Shown: positions 57,179 through 64,000 of the stretch, one piece after another
Position numbering within the stretch: the first letter of the stretch is position 1
How the letters are laid out: every line of letters starts with the position of its first letter
From: Sceloporus undulatus
Lineage: Eukaryota > Chordata > Lepidosauria > Squamata > Phrynosomatidae
Direction of reading: 5' to 3'
Length of the DNA stretch: 64,000 nucleotides
NCBI RefSeq assembly: GCF_019175285.1
Contig: NC_056528.1
Location: forward strand, 45,900,937-45,964,936
Notes under the pieces: generated by a model
Databases searched by the model: none
What the model was told of the DNA's origin: nothing
The model's input: the letters and a program-made list of their open reading frames with translations, nothing else
Translations under genes and position numbers: made by a program

Positions 57179-60100
57179 GAGAGTGTGCTATCTCAGTGTA
57201 AGGAGTGATAGCGAAGTGCTCAGCTGTGAAAACTCTTTTTCTCTCTCATTCTTCAAAAGACACAAGGCTTTTATTTTTCTAGAAGCAAAGAATTCCCCAG
57301 CGGAGGAGCAATATTATCTCCTTAAACGTAGGGCTAAAACAGATGTGACACAGACTATCAGTAATTGGATCTCTCTCCTGTTTTGGAGGGTGAGGGCACA
57401 GAGCATGAGCCCAAGGGGAAGCAAGGTTCATTCCCATCATGATGATTTATATCGAAAGATCCCAAAGCAGCCAGTAGCTTTCAACTCTGGTCCCCTTGTG
57501 TGCTGTATAGGGATAATAAACCAACCCAAAGCAAAAACTTCCAGAGTCCTGAGATATCAAGCATCATTGCTCACTAGCTATTCAAGAGCAAGGATTCAAC
57601 AATGTGGCTTCCATGGGCATGTCTACGTGCGCCAAACAAGCCAATTTTCCCCATCCCCATGTCACCATGTGAAGACAAAGTGACTCCAAAAGCTCCAAAA
57701 CCTTGGGCAAGTCGCGCTCTCCTAGCCTGTGATGGCAAAGGCAAACTCCCTCTGAACAAAGCTTGCCAAGAAAACCCTATGATTTGCCTTAGGGTTGTCA
57801 TATGTTGCTTTGAGCGACTTGAAGGTATACAACAACAAAAAATAAAATGCAAATACAAGGCAAATTCTTATATCCCATTCTTCTTACCTTTTTACTGGCT
57901 ACTCCTCTCTATTAGATTGGTTTGTTACATCATAATTTGCATCTATTTTCCCATAATTTTCCAATATTTCCTTTTCTTTTGATCGTGTAAATATAATTGT
58001 AATGGCACCATCGTGTGGTCAAATGAAGAACACAGTTGTGCAAGGCACAACACCTTAAGAAGAGTTATGAAGAATTTTCTATTCGGATGGGAATAGAATC
58101 AGAATGTTCTGATTTGGGGAGGAGGCGGGAAAACTGGTAATCTATGCTGTACAAATCAGTCACTAAATTGTATTTGTTTGCATTTTCTTCCAGTCTATGC
58201 ATCCTTAACCATTTGCATTTTTTAAAATCTATATGCTAGTTTCTGGATATATAAATACACAGTTGTAAGATGTGAGCCAGATGTGCACATTTGGGATGCA
58301 AGGTACACTTTGTCTTGCAACAAGACCCGGGCAATTTCAGCAAGACTATCAAAACCCCTTAAATTTATTACTGTTTCTTATCCCAATATATGGGTCATGT
58401 GTGCAGGGAGTGAGCAATTGGCTCTCCCTCATAAGCCCCCAAATTGCATCTTGCTTCTCCATGACCATCTCAAGCCACTATTCCACTTCTTATTCCTGTT
58501 ATTTAAAATGAAATACAACAAAGTAGACTAGTGCTACTCAAAGTGGTGGTCCCTGGACTAGTGCCAATCTCCAAGCCATTGGCCACTGGGCCCTGGTGAT
58601 GGGCACAAATATGATGACAATCTCTGACACATCAGATAGGCTGGGTATAGACCATCAAGGTGGACCTTGTCCTAAAACAGTGTGTGATATCGGTAAACCA
58701 CAGTCCAAGGAGTCTCCTGTGAAACCATGGAATGGATGTGGTTGATCATGAGAATATCCCTTACCACCTTAGATGGTTGCCATGGGTAAACTTGGCATCT
58801 AGTGGGGATGAACGTTTTCGTCCAAACTTACAAGTTTCTGAACTCTATCCTCAAAATGTGCTCAGATCCTTGGATAGCTCTTTCAAAGCTATTCAAAACC
58901 AGCCATCCTATTGACATGGGACCTGCCAGCCTTCCACGGATTGGCAGACACAATTTAGACAAGGACCTTGGAAGTGAAGAAGATAGAGTCAACATTTACT
59001 TATCTCAGTCTGATGCCCTCATTGCCTGTCCTCATACATACCTCCTTGCTCAAGTGATCCGAGTCGCTGCTGTTCATGTGGATCTGCCAGCTCTTGTGTC
59101 TGAGGATCAAAATCTGCTTGGCTTGTTCTACAGGTTCGGTTTCTCCAGGAAGAGTATGCCTATTATATGCCGGCACCTGGTTACATGTAAAGCAAGCAAG
59201 ATAGCAGAGGGGTTGGTTATTCATATTCTTCTTATTATTGTTGTTATACAACCACTATCGTTTGTGTACATCTCTAATATAGACTATGGGTGGCATCCTG
59301 CTAGTGACATACAAGCATTTGAGAATAACTTACATGGGTATATGTCACTTTTTGGGTGGGCTATTCTGCAAACCACCCAAAACTCACTTGTATACACACA
59401 CATACTTGGGAAAAGGCAATTCAGTCTGGTCTCTGAGGGTAAGAAATGTCTTTCCTCTTTCTCCTTCATCAAGCCAAGACCACCTCTTTCTTGTTTTCTG
59501 AATTGCCTCCCCCTTTTCTTTTCCCCACCAGTAAGCAGCAAATCCCTCCTGGGACCTGCCAGCTACTGGCTGCGGAAATAGACTAATTCCATTTTAATGC
59601 TGACTTTTAAAAAATGTTTTTAACTAACGGTACATTGTAATAATTTTCATTTATAAGCCTTGTGTCCCTTGTGGGGAAAGGATGATGCATAAAGAGGGGA
59701 GGTGTTGCCACCAATGGTAAGGGACTGGGGGAGACTATATCGTCCAGAGGGCTTTAGGCTTTAGCGTGCCAAAGGTTACGTTGTCAAGTTGCTGCCTGTG
59801 CTGGGGAGGAAAAAGCTCTTACCGTTCTCCTTGTTCTGTAAAGGTTCCTCTCCAATATCTTTTGGATATCATCCACCATGTCTAGGCTGAGACTCTCCGA
59901 GTCATTGACTGTGGTGACAGGATTGTCCCTGTTGCTGTGCAAGGGGAAAGACAGAAAGGTTAGCAAAAATGGTAGCCATATTTATAATGCTGTTTCTTGT
60001 GCAGAAAACACTGCAAGTCTTTTGTAAATGTCACCGATCCAAAACACACTGCAGAAATTATCCAGTTTGAGACTGCTTTAACTGCCCTGGCTCAGTGCTA

Positions 60101-63100
60101 GGGAATCCTGGGCACTGTAGTTTGTTGTGGCACTCTCAGCCTCAGAGGATGGCAATGGAAAACCCTCTGTGAAGAAACTTGCCAAGAAAAACGCCATGAT
60201 AGGTTTGCCTTAGGGTCACCATAAATTGGAAGTGACTTGGAGGCACACAAAACAGCAAGAACAAGGGCTTTATAGATCATAACTAGGATTTTCTGGTGTG
60301 GTTCCCTGAATGATAGTATTAGAGCTCTCTAAAAGAGAACTCTAAATACCACATGGAACTATACATTCCAGAATTCCATAGGAGGAAGCCATGGCAATAT
60401 ACATGGTGTCAAAACTGGATAGTGTAACTGGATAGGGTGAGTACACATTCAGCATAGTACAGTTTCATGGATTCAGTGAAGAAACAACCAAAGGCACATA
60501 CAGCAGTGAGTTTTGGGATGGCCCACAGATGAGTTGCCCTGCTTCTGCAAGTTCAATGGCATGTTTCCGCTCCAGTTTCTCATAGAGTAGCACAATGCTT
60601 GACTTGGGTTGCACATATTCCCGGAGCAAAAACTTCTGGAGGTATTTGCTGTTGAGATATTGTAACCTGTCCAAAGAAAAAAAAAACAAATGAGGCTTCA
60701 GGATTCTTTGGGTAAAGAGATCAAGATTTTCTCCTGTTACTTTCTTGCTTAAACCCCATGGAGAGAGCATTCAGGATCAGGCTGGCCTGGGCCTAAGGAA
60801 GTAAAGAGAACCTTTTGGGCAATGGTAATATAACCGAACACTGCTGAGATTTCAAATCATCCAAAGACTGGAGGCTTCTGTGTCATTAGGGCAGTAACTT
60901 TGTTCCAGATCATAGAATGAGTTTTAAATAAGCTTCCCAAAGAGTAGAATTATTGCTCCACCACTGATACAGATCCTGAGCTTTTTCCATTCTTATATTT
61001 GCACAACCTATGGCCAGTGATATAGTTGATACAGGGTTCAAAAAGTTGACACTCTGTGGCTCCATCCTACAAAATCCTGGGATTTGTCCTTTTGTGAGGC
61101 ACCAGCACTCTTTGGCTAAACAGAAGGATAAACACCTTGTAAAACTACAAATCCCAGGATTCCACAGGATCGAGCTACAGCACTTAAAGTGGTGTCAAAC
61201 TGCACTGTTTCTACAGTGTAGATGCACCGTCAGACTGCTGTTTTAAAGCCTCCGGCACCCCAGTGATGGGAGTCATCACCACTAACCCCAAAGCACTACC
61301 GGATTTACAACCACAACTCACAACCTGCCCTCCCTACTAACTGGAGGGGGGGTGTTTTGATGAAATTGGAACCACTTTTTGGTCACCTATGGTTTGTTGA
61401 AATGGCATTAGTGCAACTCACCAGGGGAGGGGGGGGGTAAAGTGCCAAAAAAAATTGGACCCTCACCCCAGTGCAGTTGTCTAGACTTTAGGTTTTTCCT
61501 CACTATACACTTATAGCACTGTGACCCCACATTAACTATCCTGGTTCCATCCTATGGAATCCTGGGATTTGCCATTCAGAGAGGAGGTATTTTGAATGAT
61601 AAAGCCTGGGTTTCCGCAAGATACAGCCATGACAGTTAAAGTGGAATCATAGCACTATAAATATGTAGTGTGAAAGGGCCCCCCTTAACACTAAACATTA
61701 TGTCAAATCCACAAGTCAATCCTTTCCCTGGTTCATTCTTTGCGGGGGTAACCATAAACTACATTCTCAGGCCCAGGAGGTCTCCTGCTCCTAGCAATGG
61801 TGAAAACCTTTCCTGTAGTTCCCAAATATTCCAGTCCTACCTTTGTGCTTAAAGAAATCAAAGAAAGGGGAAAGCTGTCTCTTTTTGTTAGGAAACAACA
61901 ATTATCTGCTTTGTGTCATGAGGAGGAACCGTGCTGTTTGCCATCCCTAGAGGGAACTTTATGCAAACAAAAAATCAGACTTGCAAGTTGTTGTTTTTCC
62001 CCCTTTGCACATGTAGAGACTTGTATTTTTAGCAAATCCTTACTTGTCTTTCCAATAATACTGTCCCCAGTGTCCTGATATATCTTCTATGCCAGCCAAC
62101 AAATGATCCAAGAACTAAACAGAGGAAAGGAGAGAGAGAAAGAGAGAAGGATTTGCTATACATGGTTGTACTGTTGTTGTACACAAAGGATGAACTCTGG
62201 GAGATAGCATCAGAAGCCCACAGACAAAACAACGGCACATTTTTGGCAAGGAGCACACTGCACCAGTCAAAAAAATGGTTTTGCATAATTTCTTGCATAA
62301 TTTCTTATTTACTATTACAGGTGTTGTTGTTGTTGTTCTAAGCCACCTTACCAGGGGCCCAGTCACATGACAGTTATAGTGCTATTATTCCACTTTAAAT
62401 GCCATGGTTCCATCTTAGGGAATTCTGGGACTAATAGTTGGGTAAGGCACTAGAGCTCTCTGGCATAGAAGTCCAAATGCCCTTCCTTATACCGCCAATG
62501 CCAGGATTCCATAGGATGGATCCATGGCAGATAAAGTAGAATAATAGCATTATAATTTTATAGTGTGAATGGGCCCCTAGTTTTCTAGATCCGTTGCTCC
62601 AAATGACAGCCCAGGTAGATGTGACAGCTAGGAGTGCTTACTATCAGCTTCAGCTGATATGCCAGCTGTGCCCCTTCCTAGGATTGGAGGGCCTAAAACA
62701 GTAGTGTATGCTCTGGCAACCTCAAGGCTGGATTTTTACAATGCATTCTCCATTGGGCTACCTCTGTACCAAGTTCAATTAGTTCAAATCACAGCAGCCA
62801 GGTTGGTTATGAATAAATAAAAATAAGTAAAACGTTGATTTATATCCCGCTATTCTACCATAGGGCAATCAGAGCGGCTTACAGTATAAAAACATCCGAT
62901 ACACAATACAATATATCCTAAACCCCCGCCCTTAAAAAAGAATTAAACATATTATTATTAAAAATCACTCTATTAAAATAAAGTGTTAAAACCAACAACT
63001 AACAGGTGAGTGGTCGCCTAATATAAAATATGCAGCGTAGACGGGGGGTTCTTTCATGTTGGTTGAAAACTATTCCAGAAAGGCCTGCCGGAAGAGATTC

Positions 63101-63383
63101 ATCTTGATAGTGTTTTTTTAAGCTATCCAGGTCGGTGATTTCATGGAATAGTCCTCTCTTTGCTGTCCTTCCACCAACATTTTTATTCAGACAAGCTTTT
63201 TTATTATTTTTGGTGGAAGTAGATGCTTCCCTCCAAGAGCACTAATGAAGCCCCTCAACTTTTCAGTTGCCTACCTTTGCTATGGAGACTTACCCGGATA
63301 TGAATTTGTTCTCCAACAGTAGGAGCACTTTCTTGTTTTCTGGTGACATCCAGCAAGTCAACAAGGGGACGAATGGTCATACC
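52815..63383 (-). CDS. SLC9A2-like: Plasma-membrane Na+/H+ exchanger (NHE1/2/4 group), 3' seven coding exons, 5' end outside window
   Basis: Seven exons (63294-63383, 62044-62114, 60502-60666, 59823-59934, 59042-59176, 53524-53590, 52815-52990) join in frame into 271 C-terminal codons. The protein exchanges extracellular Na+ for cytosolic H+ across the plasma membrane. Seen: the end of the last transmembrane region (GMTIRPLVDLLDV), the CHP1-binding helix (FLDHLLAGIEDISGHWG), a QPKSSIV-KHAIELAEAG block, an IQKILERNLYRTR helix, an AYNRHTL block, and a short tail. The first part resembles NHE1, whereas QPKSSIV and KHAIE resemble NHE2/4. Synteny with TMEM182 suggests SLC9A2, but the tail does not match the NHE2 or NHE4 tails I recall, so the paralogue is unsettled. 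Family assignment is firm. Confidence 0.85.
53008..53175. repeat. Foldback repeat next to the last NHE exon
   Basis: Left arm AAACTGTGTGAAAGAAGG, GTGTAGCATAAGCTTGGTCT; right arm AGACCAAATCTATGAAAGCT, TATGCTACAACGTCTCGCAC, ACAGTTAGCCTCAAAGGTGC. Related to the AGCTCATGCT family. Its left end lies about 20 bp from the exon. Confidence 0.7.
53017..53023 (-). promoter_or_regulatory. Branch-point site for the last NHE exon
   Basis: Minus-strand TACTAAC, a perfect branch-point consensus, followed by a pyrimidine-rich TGTCTGTGTCTCT and the acceptor AG at 52992-52991. The branch adenosine is about 27 nt from the AG, an ordinary distance. It lies inside the left arm of a foldback repeat. Confidence 0.55.
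53524..53590 (-). CDS. SLC9A2-like: NHE exon: C-terminal tail part
   Basis: Short exon KEDSYSLDGGTNFKPKLSRS followed by LT plus one base. It is supported by good splice signals (TTTTTTTCATCACAG acceptor, GTAAAT donor) and frame continuity on both sides, not by recognised homology. The preceding intron is 5.4 kb, so a further small tail exon may have been missed. Confidence 0.7.
53763..53945 (-). mobile_element. tRNA-derived SINE with LINE-like tail
   Basis: Same family as 18340-18562: AAGCCAATTGCCCACAACAA, ACTGGGTACTCATTTTACC, AAAGGATGGAAGTCAACCTGG and ATCACTGCGCCACCAGGGC. A fragment of the common tRNA-SINE (CTATCATGGGGTTTCCTTGG) follows at 53946-53990. Confidence 0.7.
54142..54598. mobile_element. 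TTATCACAC-type MITE, longer variant
   Basis: Ends GGAGATTATCACACAGGGAA and, reversed, GGAGAATATCACATGGGGGA. The interior has repeated GAATGACAGGATCA and TTTCACTAG-GCTTCC motifs. Located in the NHE intron between the last two exons and the YNRHTL exon. Confidence 0.65.
55018..55515 (-). mobile_element. Probable LINE 3' UTR fragment
   Basis: A/T-rich segment with the ATTTATATCCAGATTT tail signature at its left edge and a body rich in TTAAAAC runs, the layout of the other LINE tails in this window. No coding part remains. Located in the long NHE intron. Confidence 0.45.
55562..55947. mobile_element. GGCCCCATTC-type MITE (hAT-like)
   Basis: Ends GGCCCCATTCATGCTATG and, reversed, GGGGCCATTCGCACTCATTG. 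The interior includes ATTGATCCGCATC and GAATCGATTTGGATCGCTC. No target duplication recognised. Confidence 0.6.
57012..57115. mobile_element. hAT-type MITE, partial
   Basis: CCAGTGCTTCCCAAATGTTG, AGATGTTTTGAACTCTAGC, GGGAGCTGAAGTCCAAAAG and CCAAATTCTGGGCATC. Same family as 18057-18192, with a damaged right end. In the long NHE intron. Confidence 0.55.
57139..57178. repeat. (ATT)n microsatellite
   Basis: About 13 ATT units. It generates a poly-isoleucine start to a chance ORF. Confidence 0.9.
57690..57850 (+). mobile_element. tRNA-derived squamate SINE, 3' part
   Basis: Forward copy: CCTTGGGCAAGTCGCGCTCT, AACTCCCTCTGAACAAAGC, TTGCCAAGAAAACCCTATGA and GCGACTTGAAGGTATACAAC followed by AACAAAAAATAAA. 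In the long NHE intron. Confidence 0.75.
59042..59176 (-). CDS. SLC9A2-like: NHE exon: AYNRHTL block
   Basis: Forty-five codons in phase 0: VPAYNRHTLPGETEPVEQAK, QILILRHKSWQIHMNSSDSD and HLSKE. YNRHTL is the signature following the R-T-R helix; QAK-ILI-RxxS corresponds to the NHE2/4 segment. In NHE1 this neighbourhood is the calmodulin-binding autoinhibitory region; the basic residues are partly lost here. A 259-codon plus-strand ORF across this exon is an antisense chance reading. Confidence 0.9.
59823..59934 (-). CDS. SLC9A2-like: NHE exon: IQKILERNLYRTR helix
   Basis: Encodes NRDNPVTTVNDSESLSLDMV then DDIQKILERNLYRTRRT. The I-x-x-I/L-L-x-x-N-L-x-x-x-R pattern precedes the YNRHTL block in NHE1, 2 and 4 and forms part of the lipid/calmodulin regulatory region. 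The acid- and serine-rich linker ahead of it is poorly conserved across paralogues. The acceptor lies behind a pyrimidine-rich stretch (TTTCCCCTTGCACAG); the donor is GTAAGA. Confidence 0.9.
60040..60432. mobile_element. TGCAGTTTGA-type MITE interrupted by a SINE
   Basis: The left arm ACTGCAGAAATTATCCAGTT runs to about 60127; the right arm resumes near 60295 and ends at GGTGTCAAAACTGGATAGTG. The gap holds the SINE at 60128-60264. In an NHE intron. Confidence 0.65.
60128..60264 (+). mobile_element. tRNA-derived squamate SINE, 3' part, inside a MITE
   Basis: Carries GCACTCTCAGCCTCAGAGG, CTTGCCAAGAAAAACGCCAT and GTGACTTGGAGGCACACAAA. It interrupts the AATTATCCAG-type MITE at 60040-60430, so it inserted after that element. 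Confidence 0.75.
60502..60666 (-). CDS. SLC9A2-like: NHE exon: juxtamembrane cytoplasmic domain
   Basis: Reads LQYLNSKYLQKFLLREYVQ, PKSSIVLLYEKLERKHAIE and LAEAGQLICGPSQNSLL. The K-Y-L-x-K-x-L and KHAIE-AE-G blocks are family hallmarks and resemble NHE2/NHE4 more than NHE1. The acceptor (TTTGGACAG) has an A/T-rich tract upstream. The donor is GTATGT, and the split CT/C leucine codon joins the next exon. Confidence 0.9.
61030..61228. mobile_element. TGCAGTTTGA-type MITE
   Basis: TCCTACAAAATCCTGGGATT, ACTACAAATCCCAGGATTCC, AAAGTGGTGTCAAACTGCAC and CTACAGTGTAGATGCACC. The left end is damaged. Confidence 0.65.
61500..61682. mobile_element. TTATAGCACT-type MITE
   Basis: Arms ACACTTATAGCACTGTGACC and GGAATCATAGCACTATAAAT pair, ending GTGTGAAAGGGCCCC. 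Same family as 62356-62577 and the degraded 37870-37990. Confidence 0.65.
62044..62114 (-). CDS. SLC9A2-like: NHE exon: CHP-binding amphipathic helix
   Basis: Encodes FLDHLLAGIEDISGHWG followed by QYYWKDK. In NHE1 the corresponding helix binds the calcineurin-homologous protein CHP1, an obligatory cofactor for surface activity, through F, L and I side chains that are all kept here. The exon is 71 nt; its final AA joins the G of the next exon to restore lysine. The donor is GTAAGG. Confidence 0.9.
62356..62577. mobile_element. TTATAGTGCT-type MITE
   Basis: GGGGCCCAGTCACATGACAG at the left and, reversed, GGGGCCCATTCACACTATAA at the right. Arms TAGTGCTATTATTCCACTTT and AAAGTAGAATAATAGCATTA pair. 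In an NHE intron. Confidence 0.75.
62595..62808 (+). mobile_element. L2/CR1-type LINE reverse-transcriptase fragment
   Basis: Plus-strand reading gives ATSRLDFYNAFSIGLPLYQV and QLVQITAARLVM, the same RT segment as the LINE at 5483-5971 but in the opposite orientation. No long ORF remains. It stops abruptly at 62808, where a minus-strand LINE tail begins. Confidence 0.7.
62812..63180 (-). mobile_element. LINE 3' end (L2/CR1-like)
   Basis: Read on the minus strand it starts near the GGCCTTTCTGGAATAG region, which parallels the LINE at 5480-5560, and ends in the ATATCAACGTTTTACTT tail. It sits in the intron after the CHP-helix exon side of the NHE gene, head to tail with the plus-strand fragment at 62595. 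Confidence 0.55.
63294..63383 (-). CDS. SLC9A2-like: NHE exon: end of transporter domain
   Basis: Thirty codons in phase 0 on both sides: GMTIRPLVDLLDV then TRKQESAPTVGEQIHIR. This is the invariant junction between the final transmembrane segment and the cytoplasmic domain; GMTIRPLVDLL equals human NHE1. The acceptor follows CACAG and the donor is GTAAGT. Earlier exons, holding the ion-translocation machinery, lie beyond the right edge. Confidence 0.9.
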
Positions 63384-64000
63384 CTGTGGTACACAATAAG
63401 AGTTAGGTACCCATTAGGAAGAGAATGTACTCATTTAATACAAAATGTATTTTAATCACACAACATATCATATCCTCTGTGTCTGGTGTTCAAGTGTGAG
63501 TATCAATCATTACTTAATTAACATGGAACTACCCAACGTATCTGGACAACATCAGGTTGGAGAAGGTTGGCGTTCACTGGTCCTGAACTCCATTTGCTTT
63601 GAGAAGCATCCTGGAATGGACCTGAATGTTTCTCTTCATCCCCTGGATCCATGTCCAGCTTCCTAGCAAGACACTGATCCTATCAGAGAGCGCATGGAAT
63701 GACACCACACTTGGCAGCCAATTTCCCTATTTAAGTATAGTACATAAAATATATACATAAAGAATAATGCTATAGCTCCATCCAAGCAGCTCTTTGCAAG
63801 AGTCTGCTCCTAGTGAACTGATCCTATAGCAACTTTTATTACTTCTCCCAGTACTGACCCTTGAAAATTAAAAATGTGAGGCCCAGTTGGAATCAAAGAT
63901 TTAGTTTAACCACAAGATGGCAATAGAAGGCCAAAAAAGGCCCCTGTTTCATACACTTCTCCTTCTCGGTCATCCCTGGAAGGAAATCATGCCATAAACA

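Noticed and set aside
57123-57683. 186-codon ORF with a poly-isoleucine start
   Set aside because: The isoleucines come from an (ATT)n microsatellite and the rest is intronic.
58802-59581. 259-codon plus-strand ORF
   Set aside because: It lies antisense across the NHE YNRHTL exon (59042-59176) and intron sequence, with no recognisable domain; it is a chance ORF.

Overview
The window looks like nuclear DNA of a squamate reptile, most likely an iguanian lizard. The case rests on the repeats: tRNA-derived and 5S-rRNA-derived SINEs with Bov-B-like tails, L2/CR1-type LINE remnants, hAT-like and Tigger-like non-autonomous DNA transposons, and many (ATT)n tracts. The species call is inference. No bacterial, plasmid, phage or CRISPR feature was seen, and most open reading frames here are chance ORFs or lie in repeats.

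Only two protein-coding genes are supported, both on the minus strand. TMEM182 spans 35390-50521 in five coding exons (235 or 246 aa depending on one 3' splice site) and encodes a claudin-fold four-pass membrane protein; its exon joins are all in frame. Upstream of it (52815-63383, running off the right edge) lie the last seven coding exons of a plasma-membrane Na+/H+ exchanger of the NHE1/2/4 group (271 codons: end of the transporter domain, CHP-binding helix and cytoplasmic tail). The order and shared orientation match the mammalian SLC9A2-(MFSD9)-TMEM182 block, but only 2.3 kb separate the two genes and MFSD9 is not in that gap. The two proteins are not known to act in one pathway; their proximity is conserved synteny.

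Positions 1-35389 and the larger introns hold no gene I can support. They consist of dispersed repeats, microsatellites, one 10-N gap (9251-9260), and repeat-poor AT-rich stretches (for example 4690-5010, 7260-7770, 15290-15560, 17330-17710, 20870-21300, 24780-24960, 27500-27690, 38840-39010, 44600-45080) that resemble conserved non-coding elements. A gene desert with regulatory elements is what lies downstream of TMEM182 towards POU3F3 in mammals, so this reading is plausible but unproven.

The most striking structure is a nest at 31754-33309: a Tigger-like MITE split by a second TA-flanked MITE, which itself carries a solo LTR (near-identical 5-bp flanking repeats) and a third, CpG-rich and so probably young MITE. 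No new multi-gene system was found.
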